Shown here in pieces: positions 16,399 to 25,764 of a stretch of 42,995 nt of DNA. This DNA is from an uncultured Acinetobacter sp. Its GTDB lineage: Bacteria; Cyanobacteriota; Vampirovibrionia; Gastranaerophilales; Gastranaerophilaceae. Each line of letters opens with the position of its first letter. Position 1 is the first letter of the stretch. Both the position numbers and the translations under genes were made by a program. Location of the stretch: assembly GCA_900321205.1 (NCBI GenBank), contig ONVC01000003.1:15380-58374 (forward strand). The letters are read 5' to 3'. The notes under the pieces were generated by a model that was not told the origin of the DNA, did not search any database, and saw only the letters and a list, made by a program, of their open reading frames with translations.

Positions 16399-17772
16399 TT
16401 ATTTGTCCATATTTTTGATAAAGTTTATTGCTTCTTCTTTAGTATTAACTTCTCCGTTAAGTTGTGCTTCATGGAGTTCGTTCATTATGTTTCCGAGCGT
16501 TGGAGATTGTTTTAAATTCAGAATCTGCATTACTTCATTACCGTCTAATAATTTGGGAAGTGGTTTTAGAGTCGGTTTTACTTCAAGATAGAACTTCAGT
16601 AATTTGTTTAAGCCGTTAATATTATTTTCGGTCATTTCTTTTGTAACAGCTTCGCCTTGTGCTGAAAGCCTGTCTGCTTTGGCTAAAATAATATTATCTA
16701 TAACGTTATCATTCATTTTTCTTACGTACCGCATCATAATCTTGTTATCCAGATTCGGTGATACTATTACATTTGAGGGGTAAATATGGTATCTGATTAT
16801 TTTTGAGATATATTCAATCTGCTTGTTAGAAAATTTTAAATCTTTTAATAATGGTTTTACTATTTTTTCACCTTCAACATCATGCCCGATAAAACGGTGA
16901 CGCCCTGTTTCTTCGATTGTCCAGGTTGAGGGTTTCCCGATATCGTGCAGGAATCCTGCAAGTTTAAGATGATTTACTCTGGGGTATCCGCCAAAATCCG
17001 TTTTGTTAAGATGCTCCAAAATTTCACTGTCGGCAATTTTGTACTGATTTTCTATCTGCTTTACCGTTTCAATAACGTGATGTATCAAATCAAGGTGATG
17101 ATGTGTATTAGATGGAATTTTTTTGATGTCTTTTACGCATGGAAAAATAATTTCTAAAATTCCTGAGTCAAGCATTTTTAAAAGTGTTTCAGATGTATAT
17201 TTACCTCCGAATAATTTCATTATTTCATCATGGACACGTTCTTTTGCAGGTAAATGTAATAAATCCTTATGCTTAATAAGTATGTGTTCCAGCTCTTCAT
17301 TTACCCCAAAACCTGTTGTTGCCATAAACCTGTATGCACGGAGTATTCTGAGGGGGTCATCAATAAAATTTTCTTCTTTTATTGAGCGAATATGTTTGTT
17401 TTTTACATCTTCAATCCCGCCAGTCACATCTATAAACTTGTTTTCTTTTAAGTCATAGGCAATAGCATTTATAGTAAAATCTCTCCTCATCAGGTCTTCT
17501 TCTATTGAGTTTCCGCAAAGCTCTGATATGTCGAGGTAATTTTCTTTATCTTTTAAAACAAGGCGGTAAATTTTGTTTTCACTGTCTAATGTGATAAAAG
17601 TTGCATCAAGCTGTACTGCAAGTTTTTTTGAGAACTCTTCGGCGCATTTAACAGAGATATCTCGGTCTTTGATTTCGCCTATATTTACCCCCATCAGATA
17701 ATCACGTACATAACCGCCTACAAGATAGCCTTCATAAATATCTTTTAAAACAAAATCATCCCTGATATTCAT
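16399..17772 (-). CDS. cca: CCA-adding enzyme / poly(A)-polymerase family tRNA nucleotidyltransferase with HD domain
   Basis: 457 residues. The class II nucleotidyltransferase head has GGYVRDYLMG near residue 18 and the metal pair in KDRDISV. RRDFTINAIAY and DPLRILRAYRF follow. A C-terminal HD phosphohydrolase domain has FLHDIGKPSTW and IIRYH. The family adds or repairs the 3' CCA of tRNAs; the tRNA gene in this window encodes its own CCA, so repair may be the main task. The ATG lies 17 bases inside the end of rsmE with AGGAGA upstream, so the two are co-translated. A poly(A) polymerase or A-adding enzyme cannot be excluded. Confidence 0.9.
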   Translation of the reverse strand: MNIRDDFVLKDIYEGYLVGGYVRDYLMGVNIGEIKDRDISVKCAEEFSKKLAVQLDATFITLDSENKIYRLVLKDKENYLDISELCGNSIEEDLMRRDFTINAIAYDLKENKFIDVTGGIEDVKNKHIRSIKEENFIDDPLRILRAYRFMATTGFGVNEELEHILIKHKDLLHLPAKERVHDEIMKLFGGKYTSETLLKMLDSGILEIIFPCVKDIKKIPSNTHHHLDLIHHVIETVKQIENQYKIADSEILEHLNKTDFGGYPRVNHLKLAGFLHDIGKPSTWTIEETGRHRFIGHDVEGEKIVKPLLKDLKFSNKQIEYISKIIRYHIYPSNVIVSPNLDNKIMMRYVRKMNDNVIDNIILAKADRLSAQGEAVTKEMTENNINGLNKLLKFYLEVKPTLKPLPKLLDGNEVMQILNLKQSPTLGNIMNELHEAQLNGEVNTKEEAINFIKNMDK

Positions 17773-18487
17773 AAACGATATCTCCTATAGCAACGGTTAC
17801 TGCTGTATCAGCTTTTAAAATCAAATCCCCGAGTGAAATAATCGGTAAATTTTTTTGTCTGAATAATTCAAACTCCCTTTGGGAAAAACCGCCTTCAGGA
17901 CCTATTATGACTAAAATTCCTTCACCTTTTTTTATCGGATTTTTACCCAAATATTGTTTTAAACTCTGTTCCGTAGAGCGTTCGCCAAAAACTATAATCC
18001 TGTCAAAATCTTTGTCTAAAATTTCGGTTAAATTTGTAATCCCAAAGCAAGTCGGGATTTTTGCCCTTTCGCATTGTTTAGAAGCTTCATACATTATCTT
18101 CTGCCATTTTTCAATTTTAGATTCCGCAATTTCTTTTTTTACTGCGCAATTATCGGTTAAAACAGGGTAGACTCCTCTCGCTCCGAGTTCTGTTGCTTTT
18201 TCCATAACGGTTAGTTGCGAATCGCTTCTCAAAGGTGACTGTGCGAGATATAAATCAAACTCCAAATCTCTTTTTGAGGGGTAAAAATTTTTTATCTCAC
18301 AGATTATTTCACTATTAGTAATATTTGAAATAACAGTTTCATATTGTATTTGCTTGTTATCAATAAGAAGTAATTCCTCTCCAACTCTTGCTCGCAGAGC
18401 TCGTGCAATATGACGATAATTTTCTTTGTCGTTAATTATTACCTTATTATCAGTTATATTTTCCTTTTTTATAAAAAAATGCGGCAT
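17756..18487 (-). CDS. rsmE: 16S rRNA (uracil-1498-N3)-methyltransferase RsmE
   Basis: 243 residues of SPOUT methyltransferase. The start MPHFF is typical. ALRARVGEELLLID belongs to the N-terminal PUA-like domain. The SAM-binding trefoil knot has IIGPEGGFSQREFE and ISLGDLILKADTAVTVAI. ATG 18487 is preferred to an in-frame ATG at 18496 because AAAGGA sits nine bases before it but directly against 18496. The gene is first in rsmE-cca-phosphatase. Its promoter appears to be embedded in a hairpin at 18491-18529. Confidence 0.95.
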   Translation of the reverse strand: MPHFFIKKENITDNKVIINDKENYRHIARALRARVGEELLLIDNKQIQYETVISNITNSEIICEIKNFYPSKRDLEFDLYLAQSPLRSDSQLTVMEKATELGARGVYPVLTDNCAVKKEIAESKIEKWQKIMYEASKQCERAKIPTCFGITNLTEILDKDFDRIIVFGERSTEQSLKQYLGKNPIKKGEGILVIIGPEGGFSQREFELFRQKNLPIISLGDLILKADTAVTVAIGDIVYEYQG

Positions 18488-18490
18488 AAA

Positions 18491-18529
18491 AAACATCCTT
18501 TACTGTATATTATACAATAAAGAATGTTT
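18491..18529 (-). terminator. Long hairpin that may be terminator and promoter at once
   Basis: Nineteen-base arms around a one-base centre. The two mismatches become G-U pairs in leftward RNA, so transcripts reading out of the AAA+ gene would fold completely and end in GTTTTTT. On the minus strand the centre contains TATAAT (18514-18509), correctly placed to start a transcript just before the rsmE ribosome site. The right arm also includes that AAAGG site. Confidence 0.6.
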
Positions 18530-18540
18530 TATAGATTTAG

Positions 18541-18556
18541 GGGTAAATATTTACCC
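18541..18556. repeat. Perfect 16-base palindrome
   Basis: GGGTAAAT followed by its exact complement ATTTACCC, between the AAA+ gene stop and the rsmE promoter hairpin. It could be an operator or part of the end of the upstream transcript. Similar TATTTACCCC strings occur in other gaps (near 14325, 32930 and 35695), without the full palindrome. Confidence 0.45.
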
Positions 18557-18564
18557 TTTACTAT

Positions 18565-20073
18565 TTACACCTTGTTGAAGCCTATCGGTCTTGCTTCCGT
18601 TCCGTTTCTTGTTTCAACAAATTTTTCAATAGCTTTGTCAAAATCTTCTTGGAGTATTTTAAAATTACGCTTATCTTTTCCTGTTATAGTTCCGTTTTCC
18701 ATCTTATCGTGGATTCCTGCTCTGTCGTATCCGATAATGTGAGCTTCGTTTATAACATATCTGATATCGCTGCCGCTTGTTCTTAAGTCATAAAGTTTTT
18801 TTATGAGTGCTTCTTTATCAATATTTCTGTCCAATGGTTTTTTCTTTGAATGTATGTCAAAAATCTGCTTTACACCGTTTTGATCCGGAAGTTTAACTTC
18901 AATATGTTTGCTTAATCTTCCGGAACGGGTTAACGCTTTATCTAATGACTTAAAATTATTAGTTGCACCGATAACAAACAGGTTATCCTTACTCTGATCC
19001 AAATCGCTTATGAGGGTAAGCACCTGGTTAAGTGTTTTATCACCGTGAACATCATTACCGCCCCTTGATTTGCCGATTGCGTCGACTTCATCAATAAATA
19101 TTATGCTGGGTTGTTTTTCTTTTGCTTCTTCAAAAAGATTTCGCCAGTTTTCTTCAGATTCACCAACCCATTTTGATTCCATCTCCAGTCCGTTAAGACT
19201 CACAAAATTTGCATCTGCTTCATTTGCTAAGGCTCTTGCAATATGTGTTTTACCTGTTCCGGGAGGCCCGTATAAAATAAAACCTCTGTTAACGTCAAAA
19301 CTTTCATACATATCAGGATATTTTAGTGGATAAAGAATACTTCTTTTAAGCTCTTTAATCAGTTCATCCTGTCCGCCAACGTCTTTAAACGTTACTTTGC
19401 TTGAAACTTCTTTTGTTTCTCTGGTGAGTTGAGACAACATCTTTTTGTTAATTTTTTCTATTTCTGATTTTTCCATTTTGGTAAAATCAACAGCTTTGCA
19501 AAAATTCTTTCTGAATCCGTTTAAATCACATTTTGGGGCAGCTTTTATCTGAACAGGTTCTTTTGCTCCCGGAAGAGCAATTAAATCATCATCAAAAATG
19601 TAGTATGTGTCATAAGGAGTTAAATAATCAGTTTTGATTGTTTTAGAATCCATCAGTTTTAACTCAAAATCGTTTAAGTTTATAATCTCTTTGTTCCAGT
19701 CTTTATCGGTGAAAAATCCCAGATAACCTCTGTATTTATGCTCCGGAAGGAAAAATACCCGTGAGATGATATTATCAATGTTGTCAATGCTTTTGAGCAT
19801 TTTGTTTTTTGCTTCGCTTAACTCTTTACCTACAAGAATTAAATCTCCGGGTTCAACTTTTTCAAACATGGAAGCAAGTCTGTCTTCGAGCGGAATTTTT
19901 AAAACCATTTCAAGAGAATCTTTTGCGGGAATTCCCTTAAAGTTAATCTGATTGTAATTTTTATTGAGCAGACCTAAATCTGTTATGTTATTATTCTGAT
20001 TAGCGTGCGATTTTTGATAATTTGTTTTTGTCTGATAGTTTGTAATTGTGTTGTTAATTGGATTTATTCTCAT
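18565..20073 (-). CDS. Classical AAA+ ATPase with N-terminal INFKG motif
   Basis: 502 residues. The C-terminal half is a single FtsH/Cdc48-type AAA module: FKDVGGQDELIKELK, Walker A GPPGTGKT (269-276), pore loop KWVGESE (301-307), Walker B IIFIDEVD (324-331), sensor region ATNNFKSLDKALTRSGR with the arginine finger. No protease domain or membrane segment follows, so it is a soluble unfoldase or remodeller. The first 40 residues are Asn/Thr-rich and unfolded-looking and end in QINFKGIPAK (motif at 43-47), the short tag shared with other proteins here. The middle (50-220) is unrecognised and may select substrates. It is transcribed alone. Confidence 0.87.
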   Translation of the reverse strand: MRINPINNTITNYQTKTNYQKSHANQNNNITDLGLLNKNYNQINFKGIPAKDSLEMVLKIPLEDRLASMFEKVEPGDLILVGKELSEAKNKMLKSIDNIDNIISRVFFLPEHKYRGYLGFFTDKDWNKEIINLNDFELKLMDSKTIKTDYLTPYDTYYIFDDDLIALPGAKEPVQIKAAPKCDLNGFRKNFCKAVDFTKMEKSEIEKINKKMLSQLTRETKEVSSKVTFKDVGGQDELIKELKRSILYPLKYPDMYESFDVNRGFILYGPPGTGKTHIARALANEADANFVSLNGLEMESKWVGESEENWRNLFEEAKEKQPSIIFIDEVDAIGKSRGGNDVHGDKTLNQVLTLISDLDQSKDNLFVIGATNNFKSLDKALTRSGRLSKHIEVKLPDQNGVKQIFDIHSKKKPLDRNIDKEALIKKLYDLRTSGSDIRYVINEAHIIGYDRAGIHDKMENGTITGKDKRNFKILQEDFDKAIEKFVETRNGTEARPIGFNKV

Positions 20074-20120
20074 TTGTTACCTCTGTATAAATTGTTTAAC
20101 ACCTGTAAAAAATAAATTTG

Positions 20121-20516
20121 TTATTTGTTTTTTAAATAATGTTCAAAACTTTTGTCCTCAACTTTATATCCGCAGCCTTCGTGAAGTTTTCCCGGATAAC
20201 TTATTTTTTTTGCAGGATAATTTCTGCACATTTTCAGCCTTTTATCATAAACAGAACAAAGTCCTTCTTCGGTTACGTATTTGCATGCGAATACCAAATT
20301 CCCTTCTTCGTCTTTACCCCTTATATAAAATCTTCTGTATTGGGGAAAGAGAAATTGCATAATTTTGAAATCGGTTGTAGTATATGTATCCCAGGCATAC
20401 ATATAACGGCAGCATTTCCCGCATTTGATACATTCCCCCGTTATTTTATATTCCATTTTTTCAGGTACAAAATATGATAAAAACTCGTTTTTCAAAATTG
20501 TCAAAAAACTTAACAT
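20121..20516 (-). CDS. YkgJ-family cysteine-cluster protein
   Basis: 131 residues. The family pattern CIKCGKCCRYMY (C-x2-C-x2-CC) is followed by FACKYVTEEGLCSVYDKRL and MCRNYPAK, the usual later cysteines and CR-x-YP end. Members bind Zn or an Fe-S cluster; their biochemical role is mostly unknown. The start is uncertain because no Shine-Dalgarno precedes the ATG at 20516. It lies 47 bases upstream of the AAA+ gene and may share its transcript, and it is divergent from PBP1A. Confidence 0.87.
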   Translation of the reverse strand: MLSFLTILKNEFLSYFVPEKMEYKITGECIKCGKCCRYMYAWDTYTTTDFKIMQFLFPQYRRFYIRGKDEEGNLVFACKYVTEEGLCSVYDKRLKMCRNYPAKKISYPGKLHEGCGYKVEDKSFEHYLKNK

Positions 20517-20627
20517 TCTGTCTGTGATATATCCCTATAAATATTTATCTGGTAAAATATAGTTAATAATATACTACACCACTTTTACCGTAGTCAAGAA
20601 GCAATAAGCATGAACAGGAGTTAATTT

Positions 20628-22796
20628 ATGGGCAGTTATAATGTACCCAGGAACAGAAGAAGAGGGAATAAGGGAAGGGTGTCGGTTGATAATCCGATAG
20701 CGAGTCTTTTGCTGTACACATCAGTTTTTTGTATAGGAATAATTCTTGCCGGTTTTTTGGCCCTGAAACTCTATCTTGTTTCACTTCCACCGATAAAGAA
20801 TTTAAACACTTTAAAACCCAACATAGTAACAACTTTTTGTGCAGGAAACGGAGAAGTTATTAAGACTTTTGCAGCATACACATATTCAAACGTTGAACTG
20901 AAAGAAGTTCCTGAACAACTTGTTAAAGCTCTTATTGCAACAGAGGATAAAAATTTCTATAAGCATGAAGGGTATGACTTATTAGGTCTTGCCCGTTCTA
21001 TGGTTGCCAATGTTCTTGCAGGACACGTTGTCCAGGGAGCAAGCACAATAACCCAGCAGCTTTCAAGAATTCTCTTCCTTTCTAATGAAAAAACATTTAC
21101 GAGAAAGATTAAAGAACTTCAGGTTGCGGCACAAATAGAAAAAACCATATCAAAAGATAAAATTTTGGAAATGTATCTGAATAACGTATATCTGGGCTCC
21201 GGGGCTTATGGTGTAAAAGGTGCTGCAAAAATTTATTTCAACAAGAACCTTAAACAACTGACTCTTCCTGAGATGGCTCTTATTGCAGGATTACCTCAGG
21301 CACCTTCTGTTTATTCTCCATATCATAATAAAGATTTGGCTATAAAACGCAGAAATCAGGTTTTGCTCAGAATGTACAAAATGAAATACATTGACAAGAA
21401 AACTTATGAAGATGCGAAGAAAGCACCGCTTGTACTTTCGACAATGCCTATAATGTATGCAACAAACAAAGCTCCTTATTTTTGTGATTATGTTATGAAG
21501 GAACTGCAAAAACTCGGATTTTCTGAGGACGAAATTGTTAACGGTGGTTTAAAAGTTGTAACAACACTTGATTATAATGCACAATTAAAGGCAAATGAAG
21601 CAATTCTTTCCAACCTTAGAGCCTGGGGAATGACAAAGGATAAAAATCAGGCGGCAGTATTTTCTTTCAGTCCTGTTGATGGCAGAATACTTGTTTATGC
21701 AGGCGGAAAGGATTATACAAAGAGTCAATATGACAGAGTTTCTCAATCTCAAAGACCGTCAGGTTCTGCATTCAAACCGTTTATATATACAGCTGCCGTT
21801 GAAAAAGGCTTATCTCCAAATGATATGATAGAAGATTTGCCTGTTAAAATCGGGAACTGGACTCCGAGAAATTATGGCAACAAATACAGAGGAAAAATCC
21901 CTGTATATACGGCATTAATGGTATCTTCAAATGTATGTGCGGCAAGGGTTATGGACTCAATTGGCGTAAGACCTGTTATACAGCTTGCAAGAGTAATGGG
22001 TATATCTACTCCTATACCTTATGATTATACAATTGCACTGGGGTCAAACAGTGTAAAATTATTTGAAATGACAAGAGCATTCGGCGTATTTGCAAACGGC
22101 GGATACAAAGTTGAACCGTATGCAATAGAAAGAGTTGAATCCTCAAGAGGAACTATTTTATACGAATCAAGAAAAGCAAGAACGAGCAAAGTTCTTAATA
22201 TAAATACTGCCGCAACAATGACTGCAATTATGAAAACGGTTATTACAAACGGTACCGGGCGTGCTGCTGATATCGGAAAACCTGCGGCAGGTAAAACGGG
22301 AACGACTGATGACAGCAAGGATGCATACTTTATAGGATATACTCCGGATGTTGTAACCGGAGTCTGGGTCGGGAATGACGATAATTCTCAAATGGGCGGT
22401 GTTACCGGTGGTACAATACCTGCAAAAATTTGGCATGATGTTATGGTCGTTGCAACTCAGCCATACGGAAAGGCAGATTTTGAGTATCCGGAGATTGTTT
22501 TAAACCCGTTCAGAGCATCAAGTATTACGGTAATCAAACCCGGCGAATATAAAAAGAATGACGATGAGGACTCGGGAAAAGATAAAGATAAGGCAAATGA
22601 ATCTGATTTTAATACTGTTGAAACCGGCGAAAAAACAAATGCGCCGATCCCGGCTGTGGTAAAACCATTTCCTCTCAAAATGGAGAAGATAACACCAAAG
22701 CAGAGCGTACCGACAATAGACGTTCCGATAGAAAAAATCGAGCCTAAAAATAATTATGCCCCCATACCGTCAGCAAGTGCTCCTGTTGGTCAATAA
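20628..22796 (+). CDS. Class A penicillin-binding protein 1A
   Basis: 722 residues, bifunctional peptidoglycan synthase. A basic N-terminus precedes one membrane anchor (about residues 25-50). The GT51 glycosyltransferase has ATEDKNFYKHEG (catalytic Glu near 106) and QGASTITQQLSR. The transpeptidase has the acyl-serine SAFK near 380, SSN near 432 and KTGTT near 556. An unstructured, Asp/Lys- and Pro-rich tail of about 80 residues ends the protein. AGGAG precedes the ATG. It is followed at 24 bases by the PurH-like gene. It acts at the periplasmic face of the inner membrane. Confidence 0.96.
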   Translation: MGSYNVPRNRRRGNKGRVSVDNPIASLLLYTSVFCIGIILAGFLALKLYLVSLPPIKNLNTLKPNIVTTFCAGNGEVIKTFAAYTYSNVELKEVPEQLVKALIATEDKNFYKHEGYDLLGLARSMVANVLAGHVVQGASTITQQLSRILFLSNEKTFTRKIKELQVAAQIEKTISKDKILEMYLNNVYLGSGAYGVKGAAKIYFNKNLKQLTLPEMALIAGLPQAPSVYSPYHNKDLAIKRRNQVLLRMYKMKYIDKKTYEDAKKAPLVLSTMPIMYATNKAPYFCDYVMKELQKLGFSEDEIVNGGLKVVTTLDYNAQLKANEAILSNLRAWGMTKDKNQAAVFSFSPVDGRILVYAGGKDYTKSQYDRVSQSQRPSGSAFKPFIYTAAVEKGLSPNDMIEDLPVKIGNWTPRNYGNKYRGKIPVYTALMVSSNVCAARVMDSIGVRPVIQLARVMGISTPIPYDYTIALGSNSVKLFEMTRAFGVFANGGYKVEPYAIERVESSRGTILYESRKARTSKVLNINTAATMTAIMKTVITNGTGRAADIGKPAAGKTGTTDDSKDAYFIGYTPDVVTGVWVGNDDNSQMGGVTGGTIPAKIWHDVMVVATQPYGKADFEYPEIVLNPFRASSITVIKPGEYKKNDDEDSGKDKDKANESDFNTVETGEKTNAPIPAVVKPFPLKMEKITPKQSVPTIDVPIEKIEPKNNYAPIPSASAPVGQ

Positions 22797-22820
22797 TGAA
22801 ACAGAGAAAAGGAATAAAAA

Positions 22821-23708
22821 ATGCAAAATGACGAAATACAAATAACGACCGGTGAAAATCCAAGTCAGACAGCTGTTTTTGAACTGAATGACAAAACTAT
22901 AGATTATGAAACAAGCAAAAATTTAACGTATTCTGACATCATAACTCTTTATAAAGGGTTGAATGTAATCAGTGAATTTTATGATGTATTAGGCGCTGCA
23001 ACAGTTACCCCAACAGGAATTTGTGCTGTATCGTTAGGCAAAACCCTGGAAGAAGCAGTTACTAATGTAATGGATTCAAATCCGATAGATTTTATGTCAT
23101 CTACAATTCTGTTAACAAATGAAGTTGACAGCGATTTGGCAAAACTGCTCAAAGAAACTCATATTGTTGCCGCACCGAAATTTACAAAAAATGCAATAGA
23201 GTATTTTGACACACACGATGTTTGTTATGTTACGGTAAAGACTCCGTTAAAAGATTATAAAAAATATTTATCCAATGAGGTTTTGGTTACGCCATTGGGA
23301 ACATTGACCCAGGCTCCGAATCTTAGTGAACTGGATAAAGACTGTTTTAAAGTTGTTACAAAAATAAAACCTACGGTAGAACAGGTTGAAGATGCGGTTT
23401 TTGCCTGGAAGGTTGCAAAACACGTTTCTTCAAGAGCAATCGTTATTGCCAAAGATTTGAAAACAACTGCAATTTCTCAGAGTCTGCAGTCTGCTTCAAT
23501 GGAATATGCACTTGATTATTCCTGCGACAGGTCAAAAGAAGCCGTTCTTGCTTCTGATACAAATATAACTCTGCACGATCTTAATGTTGCAGCTCAGGGA
23601 AGAATATCACTTTTAATACTTCCTTCTGCCTCAAAAGAGATTGTCGATAATGCCGATAAATTAAATATGGCAGTAATAACAACAGGTTTTACAAATATTT
23701 TGTATTAA
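22821..23708 (+). CDS. PurH AICAR-transformylase-like protein lacking catalytic residues
   Basis: 295 residues, homologous to the C-terminal AICAR formyltransferase half of PurH only; the IMP cyclohydrolase half is absent. Recognisable stretches are GENPSQTAVFEL (PurH GENPHQ), VEQVEDAVFAWKVAKHVSSR and the end ISLLILPSASKEIVDNADK. Key positions are changed: the VKHANPCG catalytic Lys-His motif reads ATVTPTGI, SDAFFPF reads SDTNITL, and the terminal HFRH reads TNILY. The protein is therefore probably not an active transformylase. It may bind a nucleotide or serve structurally. It lies between PBP1A and bamA, not in a purine operon. Confidence 0.8.
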   Translation: MQNDEIQITTGENPSQTAVFELNDKTIDYETSKNLTYSDIITLYKGLNVISEFYDVLGAATVTPTGICAVSLGKTLEEAVTNVMDSNPIDFMSSTILLTNEVDSDLAKLLKETHIVAAPKFTKNAIEYFDTHDVCYVTVKTPLKDYKKYLSNEVLVTPLGTLTQAPNLSELDKDCFKVVTKIKPTVEQVEDAVFAWKVAKHVSSRAIVIAKDLKTTAISQSLQSASMEYALDYSCDRSKEAVLASDTNITLHDLNVAAQGRISLLILPSASKEIVDNADKLNMAVITTGFTNILY

Positions 23709-23793
23709 GACAAGTTAAGTAAAAATATCTCTGTTTTTTTTATTTGTATATTTGTGGTAAGATATTTGTATATAATTGCTGTGGAGCCGTTAG

Positions 23794-25701
23794 GTGAAAA
23801 ATTTATCGTTATTATATAAAAATTTAATAACATTTGCTTTGGTGTTGTCTGCCCTAACAATACCTTCTTTGAATTGCTCTGCGGCAGAAGAAACGGCAAT
23901 TAATGAAACGGATTACATAGAAGAATCTGCCTATGACTCAAACACAGCATATATAAGTGACATAGAAATTTTAGGTTCAAATATTATAAAACCGGATTAT
24001 ATCTTATCAAAAATGAAGTTGAAAAAAGGTGCTTTGTATGATAAAGATTTAATGCAGCAGGACCTTAAAACCATATACAAACTGGGATATTTTACGGAAA
24101 GAATGAAGGCTGTTCCGGCAAAGAATTCTAACGGTACAATATCTTTGAAAATTATTGTGGAAGAAAATATACCTATAACTGATTTCACCGTGGAAGGGAA
24201 TACCGTAGTTTCATCTGAGGAGATTATGCAGTACCTTCTTCCGCTTAAAGGCAAGCCCCAAAACATAGCAGCAATTAATTACGCGATGGAACAAATTAAC
24301 CAGTGTTATTACAACAAAGGTTATATTTTATCAAAGATTGATTCCATTTACGATGACCCCGACGGCACGCTGAATTTAAGCATTACGGAAGGTAAAATAA
24401 ACTCCATATCAATCAAAGGTAATGAGAAAACAAAGGAATACGTAATTGAACGTAACATTATGACGGAGCCCGGAACTGTTTATAACGAAAACCAAATGAA
24501 ACAGGATTTGGTAAGACTATATTCAACTCAGGCTTTTAAAGATGTAAACCGTTCAATTGAAGCTTCTCCGGATGACCCTGATAAATACGATATTACAATT
24601 GAACTGAAGGAACAGAGAACAGCTTCCGTTTCAATAGGCGGCGGTCTTGATTCTGCAACAGGTGTATTTGGTTCGTTGGGTATTTCTGATAACAACTTCA
24701 GAGGCAGAAACCAGCGGGTATCCGTTTCGGGTATGGTAGGTTCCGGTGTATTAATGAGCGACTCGTCTATAATGCACAAGGTTAACTATCAGGGAGAAAT
24801 CAGTTTCTTTGAACCTCATTTCTTGAATGCCGATAACTCTCTTATGAGTAAGATTTACTACAGAGATTTAGGCAGTTACACAGTTCCGCTTGCAATGGAA
24901 AGGCGTATAGGTATTGAAAATACGATTGCGCATCGTTTGAAAACAAATAAAAGGATGTCATCTACTTTAACGGTTGGCGGAGAGTATGTAAATCTGCGTG
25001 AGGGTGATTACGGTAAAATATCAAATTTGTATGCATCTCACGGGCTTAATATTGCTGATCGTGCAAAAGAACTTAACGGCGGATTCTTCCTGAAAATAGC
25101 TCCGGGTTTATCTTATGATTCCAGAGATTCAGCAATTAATCCCCGTCACGGTGTAGTTGCTTCTGTCAGATACGAAGAGTCATTCGGGCTCAGCCAGTTT
25201 AACCAGACAAATGGTCGTTTGACAGGTATGGCTAAAAAGTATATTCCGGTTGCGAAGAAGTCTTCTTTGACCTTTACCGGACGAGGCGGTTTGAGGGTAC
25301 ATGGCGGAGAGAATACACCTGAATATATGGCATATCGTTTAGGTGGTCCTTACACGATAAGAGGGTATAAAGTTAACGGTGTTGGTACGGGTACATCATT
25401 CATAATGGGTTCAGCAGAACTTGCAACTCCTATACCATTCTCAGACAGATTAAAACTTGCATTTCTGCAAAACCTGAGAATAACATTCTGGGTTGATGCA
25501 GGTACGGTATTCAATCCTACGAACTCAAGTATTATATATGACAGACCCGGACACGCAATTACGGCAGGTGTCGGCTTGAAACTTAATATGCCGGGTGTCG
25601 GACCTCTGTCTGTTGACTATGGTATTCCGCTTACAAATCCGGGACCAAACGGAAACAGGCACGGTTACTTTACGTTTGGTGTAGGCGATATGATGTACTA
25701 A
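23794..25701 (+). CDS. bamA: Outer-membrane assembly protein BamA (Omp85)
   Basis: 635 residues. Starts at GTG with GGAG upstream and TATAAT at 23771-23776. A signal peptide ends near NCSAAEE (about residue 31). Three POTRA repeats follow (ISDIEILGSNIIK, ITDFTVEGNTVVS, INSISIKGNEKTK). The 16-strand barrel contains GGGLDSATG, FRGRNQRV, the lid-lock style RLGGPYTIRGY and VDYGIPL. It has fewer POTRA domains than the five of proteobacterial BamA. It folds beta-barrel proteins into the outer membrane, so the cell is diderm. The Skp-like gene follows. Confidence 0.95.
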   Translation: MKNLSLLYKNLITFALVLSALTIPSLNCSAAEETAINETDYIEESAYDSNTAYISDIEILGSNIIKPDYILSKMKLKKGALYDKDLMQQDLKTIYKLGYFTERMKAVPAKNSNGTISLKIIVEENIPITDFTVEGNTVVSSEEIMQYLLPLKGKPQNIAAINYAMEQINQCYYNKGYILSKIDSIYDDPDGTLNLSITEGKINSISIKGNEKTKEYVIERNIMTEPGTVYNENQMKQDLVRLYSTQAFKDVNRSIEASPDDPDKYDITIELKEQRTASVSIGGGLDSATGVFGSLGISDNNFRGRNQRVSVSGMVGSGVLMSDSSIMHKVNYQGEISFFEPHFLNADNSLMSKIYYRDLGSYTVPLAMERRIGIENTIAHRLKTNKRMSSTLTVGGEYVNLREGDYGKISNLYASHGLNIADRAKELNGGFFLKIAPGLSYDSRDSAINPRHGVVASVRYEESFGLSQFNQTNGRLTGMAKKYIPVAKKSSLTFTGRGGLRVHGGENTPEYMAYRLGGPYTIRGYKVNGVGTGTSFIMGSAELATPIPFSDRLKLAFLQNLRITFWVDAGTVFNPTNSSIIYDRPGHAITAGVGLKLNMPGVGPLSVDYGIPLTNPGPNGNRHGYFTFGVGDMMY

Positions 25702-25764
25702 TACAAAACAAAAAGCACACAAAAATCGTTAAATAAATGATTAAATAATGAAAGGAGTAATAAT

